From UA16 sp042095135 (GTDB lineage Bacteria; Bacteroidota; Bacteroidia; Flavobacteriales_D; Sanyastnellaceae), in NCBI GenBank assembly GCA_042095135.1, contig JBELBV010000041.1:1-19693 (forward strand): a stretch of DNA of 19,693 bases, given 5' to 3'. A program made the translations under genes and the position numbers. Position 1 is the stretch's first letter, and every line of letters begins with the position of its first letter. The notes below the pieces were generated by a model, which saw nothing but the letters and a program-made list of their open reading frames with translations, ran no database searches and was not told the DNA's origin. Shown here piece by piece: positions 15,568 to 19,693 of this stretch.

Positions 15568-15596
15568 GAAAATTATTCGCGTATTTAGGATACAAA
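15568..15596 (-). promoter_or_regulatory. Probable asnS promoter
   Basis: On the minus strand: TTTG (15593-15596), a 17-bp spacer, then TAATTTTC (15568-15575). This is a good Bacteroidota match except for the last base. It lies in the 52-bp gap after the ABC ATPase gene, so the asnS run need not depend on read-through. Confidence 0.55.
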
Positions 15597-15618
15597 GAAA
15601 CGGCACGAACCGCAGGAT

Positions 15619-16299
15619 TCAGCCATTTCCTGACTCCACTTTTCCGTCGCGCAAGCGGACAATGCGTTGGGCGCATTCGGCGATATCTTCTTCGTGTGTT
15701 ACCAAGATGACCGTATTTCCCGCGGCTTGGATTTCACCGAACAGGTTCATGATTTCCATGGAGGTGGCCGTGTCCAGATTGCCCGTCGGCTCATCGGCGA
15801 GGATGATCGAAGGCCGGTTGACCAAGGCACGGGCCACGGCCACTCGTTGCCGCTGGCCCCCACTCAATTCATTGGGCTTGTGCACCATGCGGTCCTGCAA
15901 TCCCACCATTTCGAGCACTTCCTCTGCCCGCTCCAAGCGCTCGCGTTTCGACAGTCCGGCATAAATCAACGGCAGCGCGACATTTTCCAATGCGCTGTAC
16001 CGAGGCAACAAATTGAACGTCTGAAAAACAAAACCAATTTCCCGGTTGCGGATTTCAGCCAAGGCATCCTCGTCCAAATTGGCGACGTTCTGACCGTTGA
16101 GGTGGTACGAGCCGGCGGTCGGTGAATCCAGACAGCCCAAGACGTTCATAAGGGTGGATTTCCCGCTTCCGGACGGGCCCATAAGCGCGACGTATTCATT
16201 CACATCTATGGCCAGGTCCAGGCCATCCAAGGCGTGAACCTGCTGGGTCCCGATGTGGTACGTTTTGCGCAACCCTTCAATGGAAATGAGCGTCTTCAC
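15619..16299 (-). CDS. LolD/MacB-type ABC transporter ATP-binding protein
   Basis: 226 residues, one ATPase domain: Walker A GPSGSGKST (41-49), Q-loop Gln93 in VFQTFNLLPR, signature LSGGQRQR (145-152), Walker B IILADE (165-170), D-loop NLD and H-loop His202 in LVTHEEDIA. The QTFNLLP and EVLEMVGL segments and the length are typical of the LolD/MacB/FtsE group, which drives lipoprotein release or mechanical export from the inner membrane; the substrate cannot be assigned because no permease gene is adjacent. The start is GTG at 16299, 5 bp after an exact -7 box. Followed by asnS, 52 bp further on. Confidence 0.9.
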   Translation of the reverse strand: MKTLISIEGLRKTYHIGTQQVHALDGLDLAIDVNEYVALMGPSGSGKSTLMNVLGCLDSPTAGSYHLNGQNVANLDEDALAEIRNREIGFVFQTFNLLPRYSALENVALPLIYAGLSKRERLERAEEVLEMVGLQDRMVHKPNELSGGQRQRVAVARALVNRPSIILADEPTGNLDTATSMEIMNLFGEIQAAGNTVILVTHEEDIAECAQRIVRLRDGKVESGNG

Positions 16300-16304
16300 G
16301 GGGG

Positions 16305-16333
16305 CAAATGTAATGTGAGAAATGCAACCTCAA
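16305..16333 (-). promoter_or_regulatory. Promoter of the LolD/MacB-type ATPase gene
   Basis: On the minus strand: TTG (16331-16333), an 18-bp spacer and TACATTTG (16305-16312), an exact TAnnTTTG. The box ends 5 bp before the GTG start. Confidence 0.6.
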
Positions 16334-16381
16334 TTGTTAGGTATTGACCACTGCATCATGAACTCCTTATTCTTCTAGTCT

Positions 16382-16389
16382 TATGTTTA
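16382..16389 (+). promoter_or_regulatory. Possible -7 element of the large secreted protein gene
   Basis: TATGTTTA is one base off TAnnTTTG and lies 23 bp before the ATG at 16413. It covers the upstream ATG at 16383, which argues against that codon being the start. No good -33 element is seen. Confidence 0.35.
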
Positions 16390-16412
16390 CACTAGTGAAG
16401 CCATTCATTCTC

Positions 16413-18674
16413 ATGAAGCAATTCCTGCCCATTCCAACCCTTCTTGTTGCATTTTCATGGGCCACTGTCGCCGGCGTTCAGGCCCAAGTCATCGTTGACG
16501 AATCCCTGACAGCGGAAGAGGTGGTGGAAAACATCCTGCTCGGTGAGGGTGTTGAAATTTTCAATATTACCTACTCAGGTGACTTGGACCAGATTGGTTC
16601 ATTTGAAGCCAACAATTCCAACATCTTGATACCTGATGGAATGGTCATGGCTACAGGTAGCTGTTCCAACGTCATAGGCCCGAATAATTCAGGGAGCTCA
16701 ACAACAGGAGGCGGCAACTTCGGAGTAAACGACCCCGATTTAGACCAACTTTCAACCTTCAACACCAATGATGCTGCGGTCCTGGAGTTTGACTTTATCC
16801 CAACCGGTGACTCCGTCAGTTTCAACTACAGTTTTGGCAGCGACGAGTACAACGAATACGTCTGTGGCTCAGTGAATGACGCCTTCGGGTTTTTCCTGAG
16901 CGGTCCTGGAATCAATGGTGCCTACAGCAACGACGCGATCAACCTCGCCGTCATTCCTGGCACCGATGGAACCCCTGTGACCATCAACTCTGTGAACAAC
17001 GGCACCGTTGGATCGGCTGGTATAGCAAGCAATTGCGTTCAAGTTGATCCCAACTGGATGAACAACACAGAATACTACATCGACAACGCGAACAACGGAG
17101 ACGCCAACGCCACTCAGCTGGATGGTTTTACCGTGGTGCTCATTGCGGAAGCAGCGGTTCAATGCGGACAGACGTATCACATCAAAATTGCAATCGCCGA
17201 TGCAGGAGACACGGCTTTCGACAGCGCCGTATTCATCGAAGGGGGATCGTTCTCTTCCAATTCGTTTGATATCACGGCCACCGCTTCCATTTCCGGCAAC
17301 CAAATTTTCGGAGGAGACACGACCGTGGTGGAGACATGCAACGATGCGGTATTCCAAGTTGTTCGACCATTCGCTGACATTGCAGACACCTTGGATGTGA
17401 CCATATCCGGCACAGCGACCAACGGCGTGGATTACGAGGCCATTGACCCTGAAGTCATCCTGGAAGAGGGAGTCTTCATATACGAGATCCCGCTCATTGT
17501 CATTCCCGATGCTGAAGTCGAAGGTCCTGAAACAGTGACGATCGAGTACATGTACGTCAACCTCTGCGGCGATTCGGTGCTGCGCTCTGCAACCCTCATT
17601 ATCCAAGACTTCGAGCCGACAGAATTGCAGTACGAAAACCCGGTCGGCATCTGCAACGGGGAAGCTGTGCTCGAGGTACAGACCATTGGCGGATACGGTC
17701 CGTTTGACTTCTTATGGAGCACCGGTGATTCCGATACGTTGGCCGTGAATGTCATCGAAACGGATGATCCGGGTGCAGCCCAGATCACGGTTACTGACGT
17801 CTGCGGCAACGAACAAACGGCTACCATCACGTACACGATGCCGCCCGAATTGGTCATCTATGGCGAGCAGACAAACAGTCCGCTTTGTCCCGGTGACGAT
17901 GCCGTGCTCGAGGCAGGAATCAACACGGGAGTCGGCCCTTTCACCTACGATTGGTCGAGCGGAGGCGATGATGCAACCGAAACCGTGAACTTCAACACGT
18001 CCCAAATCGTCACCCTCACAGTCACCGACGCCTGCGGCATCGAAGACAGCTTTGACGTAGAAGTGGAATACCCCGTTTGGGAACCAATCATGGGCAACGA
18101 TCCCGAGGTGTGCCTTGGGATTCAAGGCGACTTGAACCTGACCGGCGGGGTGGGTGAAGAAGACTTGGTTGGCAACTGGGTTGGGCAATACAACTTCTAC
18201 ACGTGGCAGTACTTCAACTACGATGCCAACGGCAACCCCCAAGATTCGGCCTTCGTCCTCGTCGATGCCACATTGGACTCATTGGCCACATTCATCGGGC
18301 CATCCGGGAATTTCCAAGCTGGACTCACGCAAGGCGATATGGACGTCTACGTCATTGACCAGTGCGGCGCTGAGAACATGTTCACTGTCTCGGTCATTGC
18401 CTGTGATACCGAGATTCCTAACGTGTTCTCTCCCAATGGCGATTCGTGGAACGACTTCTTCCGCATTCCAGGTATCGAAGGTTTCCCGAATTCCAAGCTG
18501 GAGATCTACAACCGCTGGGGCAACGTGATTTACCAAAGCAACGATTACGGAGGCGGTTGGGACGGTCGCATTAACAACGAACCGGTCGCAGACGGAACTT
18601 ATTACTACATCCTTCGCCGCTCCGATGGAGAGAATTTTCATGGGGGTCTGACCATCACACGGCAGCGGCGTTGA
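16413..18674 (+). CDS. Secreted choice-of-anchor-L-like protein with gliding-motility-type C-terminal domain
   Basis: 753 residues from the ATG at 16413 (MKQFLPIPTL). This start leaves a normal signal peptide ending VQAQ near residue 25; an in-frame ATG ten codons upstream overlaps the likely promoter. Residues ~25-285 resemble the choice-of-anchor L domain (LTAEEVVENILLGEGV, then IPDGMVMATG, FGSDEYNEYV and DAFGFFLSGPG). Residues ~295-400 look like a Calx-beta domain (ISGTATNGVDYEAI, EGPETVTIEY). Two SprB/PKD-like beta repeats follow (~408-475 and ~480-552, each with a GPF-x-Y/F-x-WS motif and a TVTDxCG end). Residues ~667-753 are the gliding-motility-associated, T9SS type B-like C-terminus: IPNVFSPNGDSWNDFF, LEIYNRWGNVIY, WDGRINNEPVADGTYYY. 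Expected to be exported by T9SS to the cell surface; ligand unknown. Ends at a bidirectional terminator. Confidence 0.88.
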   Translation: MKQFLPIPTLLVAFSWATVAGVQAQVIVDESLTAEEVVENILLGEGVEIFNITYSGDLDQIGSFEANNSNILIPDGMVMATGSCSNVIGPNNSGSSTTGGGNFGVNDPDLDQLSTFNTNDAAVLEFDFIPTGDSVSFNYSFGSDEYNEYVCGSVNDAFGFFLSGPGINGAYSNDAINLAVIPGTDGTPVTINSVNNGTVGSAGIASNCVQVDPNWMNNTEYYIDNANNGDANATQLDGFTVVLIAEAAVQCGQTYHIKIAIADAGDTAFDSAVFIEGGSFSSNSFDITATASISGNQIFGGDTTVVETCNDAVFQVVRPFADIADTLDVTISGTATNGVDYEAIDPEVILEEGVFIYEIPLIVIPDAEVEGPETVTIEYMYVNLCGDSVLRSATLIIQDFEPTELQYENPVGICNGEAVLEVQTIGGYGPFDFLWSTGDSDTLAVNVIETDDPGAAQITVTDVCGNEQTATITYTMPPELVIYGEQTNSPLCPGDDAVLEAGINTGVGPFTYDWSSGGDDATETVNFNTSQIVTLTVTDACGIEDSFDVEVEYPVWEPIMGNDPEVCLGIQGDLNLTGGVGEEDLVGNWVGQYNFYTWQYFNYDANGNPQDSAFVLVDATLDSLATFIGPSGNFQAGLTQGDMDVYVIDQCGAENMFTVSVIACDTEIPNVFSPNGDSWNDFFRIPGIEGFPNSKLEIYNRWGNVIYQSNDYGGGWDGRINNEPVADGTYYYILRRSDGENFHGGLTITRQRR

Positions 18675-18690
18675 TGCCAAAACGGTTCAT

Positions 18691-18719
18691 AAAAAAAGCC
18701 CCAGAGACGGGGCTTTTTT
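18691..18719. terminator. Bidirectional terminator between the secreted protein gene and tRNA-Val
   Basis: A GCCCC/GGGGC stem extended by A and T runs (18691-18702 against 18709-18719) with loop AGAGAC. It serves both the plus-strand gene ending at 18674 and the minus-strand tRNA ending at 18724. Confidence 0.88.
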
Positions 18720-18723
18720 GTTG

Positions 18724-18798
18724 TGGGCGATGAGAGACTCGAACTCCCGACCCCCTCGGTGTAAACGAGGTGCTCTAAACCAACTGAGCTAATCGCCC
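18724..18798 (-). tRNA. tRNA-Val (anticodon TAC)
   Basis: A 75-nt cloverleaf on the minus strand: acceptor GGGCGAT/ATCGCCC, D stem GCTC/GAGC, anticodon stem CCTCG/CGAGG around loop TTTACAC with anticodon TAC, T arm GGGAG-TTCGAGT-CTCTC with discriminator A. CCA is not encoded. Confidence 0.96.
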
Positions 18799-18808
18799 GA
18801 ACGGGGCG

Positions 18809-18816
18809 CAAAGATA
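18809..18816 (-). promoter_or_regulatory. -7 promoter element of tRNA-Val
   Basis: On the minus strand TATCTTTG, an exact TAnnTTTG and identical to the box before tRNA-Phe. It ends 10 bp before the tRNA. No clear -33 element. Confidence 0.55.
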
Positions 18817-18817
18817 A

Positions 18818-18850
18818 TTGAAATATCGCATATTCGACACCGTACATTTA
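18818..18850 (+). promoter_or_regulatory. Probable promoter of the methyltransferase gene
   Basis: TTG (18818-18820), a long 22-bp spacer and TACATTTA (18843-18850), one base off TAnnTTTG. The box ends 5 bp before the GTG start. It is divergent from the tRNA-Val promoter. Confidence 0.45.
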
Positions 18851-18855
18851 ACAAA

Positions 18856-19617
18856 GTGAAATCCACTGCCACCTTTCGCATTGCCTCTTTTGTCCGTTGG
18901 CTCTTGAGAAGCCGAAGCTGGCGTTCCGTTCACAGTCCTTGGCTATTCAACCTGCTGGTCAGCATGCGCAGTGCGAAATTCCACCAAGCGGACATCGAGG
19001 TCCTGCGTTCGAAACTCAAGAGGGATACCCAAGCTATACCTGCGGTGGATTACGGCGTGGGTTCCACCGGAAGCACTTCGACCGTCTCCGGCATTGCGCG
19101 GCGTTCTTTAAAGCGCCCAAAACACGCCCGTGCCCTTGCCGCACTGGCAGCACATGTCGGCAGCACCTCCACCCTTGAGCTCGGGACATCCTTGGGCCTC
19201 ACTTCGGCCTACTTAGCACGCCATACCCAATCCCTGACAACGGTGGAAGGCAATCCCCACATCCTCTCCCTTGCCCAATCCCATTGGGCCAAGCTGGGTA
19301 TCAAGAACATCCGGTCCTTTTCAGGCGAATTCGATGCAATATGGGAGGCCTTCTCAGACCGGAAGTACGACCTGATTTTCATCGATGGCAACCACCGAGG
19401 GGAAGCCTTGATCCGCTATGTCGAAAAGAGCCTACCCTTGCTTCACCCAGATGGCGTCATGGTGTGTGACGACATCCACTGGTCTCCCGACATGGAAGAA
19501 GCCTGGGAACACCTGTGCAACATGCCCAAGTGGACCGTCCAGGTGGATGCGTTCGAATGGGGCCTCCTGACGCGCAATCAAGCCCTCAAGCGGGAACACG
19601 CATGCATCCGTTTCTAA
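18856..19617 (+). CDS. Class I SAM-dependent methyltransferase
   Basis: 253 residues, start codon GTG. Residues ~100-210 form the Rossmann methyltransferase core: motif I LELGTSLGLTSAYLA (107-121), acidic Glu131 in TTVEGNPH that would hold the SAM ribose, DLIFIDGNHRGEAL (172-185) as motif IV and PLLHPDGVMVCDDIHWS (194-210). The N-terminal part, with SVHSPWLFNLL (24-34) and an alkaline helix, is seen in Bacteroidota homologues of this O-methyltransferase-like group. No signal peptide. Substrate unknown; nothing in the context points to one. It is transcribed away from tRNA-Val, and another gene on the same strand probably begins 23 bp after it. Confidence 0.85.
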   Translation: MKSTATFRIASFVRWLLRSRSWRSVHSPWLFNLLVSMRSAKFHQADIEVLRSKLKRDTQAIPAVDYGVGSTGSTSTVSGIARRSLKRPKHARALAALAAHVGSTSTLELGTSLGLTSAYLARHTQSLTTVEGNPHILSLAQSHWAKLGIKNIRSFSGEFDAIWEAFSDRKYDLIFIDGNHRGEALIRYVEKSLPLLHPDGVMVCDDIHWSPDMEEAWEHLCNMPKWTVQVDAFEWGLLTRNQALKREHACIRF

Positions 19618-19628
19618 TGGGTGTGCAC

Positions 19629-19636
19629 TAGCTTTG
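19629..19636 (+). promoter_or_regulatory. -7 promoter element before the right-edge gene
   Basis: TAGCTTTG matches TAnnTTTG exactly and ends 4 bp before an ATG at 19641, the same geometry as at several other genes here. Confidence 0.45.
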
Positions 19637-19640
19637 TAGC

Positions 19641-19693
19641 ATGCCAAGGCAGCAGGCTGAACGAGCGAACCGGACGTGGCTAACAGGGGTGTT
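19641..19693 (+). CDS. Probable start of a further gene, cut by the right edge
   Basis: The frame from ATG 19641 is open to the window end, giving 17 residues (MPRQQAERANRTWLTGV). The -7 box 4 bp upstream and the lack of any other use for the 76 bp after the methyltransferase support it. Too short to name. Confidence 0.4.
   Translation, partial: MPRQQAERANRTWLTGV

Overview
The window looks like a chromosomal segment of a member of the Bacteroidota, probably Flavobacteriales-like. The support is: two secreted proteins with type IX secretion (T9SS) C-terminal signals (a short Por-type tail and a gliding-motility-type tail); the LpxC-FabZ fusion typical of this phylum; a DUF4301 protein; -7 boxes of the Bacteroidota form TAnnTTTG; and no obvious Shine-Dalgarno sequences. 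The genus cannot be fixed from sequence alone. Coding density is high and no mobile element, rRNA or CRISPR array is visible.

Layout. (1) 1-2656, minus: the N-terminal 885 residues of a very large secreted protein that runs off the left edge. It has three copies of an unrecognised domain separated by Cys/Asp-rich DDGSC motifs, and contains a 374-bp perfect DNA repeat. (2) 2939-3011 tRNA-Phe(GAA) with promoter and terminator. (3) 3089-8123, plus: aroB, then lpxD, the lpxC-fabZ fusion, lpxA and a small ABC ATPase, i.e. shikimate synthesis followed by the early lipid A pathway. (4) 8239-9096, plus: a small secreted T9SS-type protein, ended by a strong hairpin. (5) 9168-10934, minus: a DUF4301 protein with nucleotide-sugar-pyrophosphorylase-like motifs, and upstream of it a small Hpt-like protein that appears to lack the phospho-histidine. 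(6) 10996-12021, plus: galE. (7) 12032-16299, minus: a PAP2-like membrane protein, rpoN, asnS and a LolD/MacB-type ABC ATPase. (8) 16413-18674, plus: a large secreted protein with choice-of-anchor-L-like, Calx-beta-like and gliding-motility-type C-terminal regions. (9) tRNA-Val(TAC), minus. (10) A class I methyltransferase, and the first codons of a further gene leaving the right edge.

How the genes work together. LpxA, LpxC and LpxD are the first, second and third acyl/deacyl steps of lipid A synthesis, and FabZ supplies the same hydroxyacyl-ACP pool. GalE and possibly the DUF4301 protein belong to nucleotide-sugar metabolism that would feed envelope polysaccharide. The remaining large genes encode secreted surface proteins, so much of the window concerns the cell envelope.

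No clear undescribed multi-gene system is visible. The most interesting signals are a sharply bounded gene-conversion-like tract in the left-edge surface protein, a repeated pattern in which the -7 promoter box lies only 4-7 nt before the start codon (suggesting leaderless mRNAs), the UGPase-like motifs in DUF4301, and the histidine-less Hpt-like protein.
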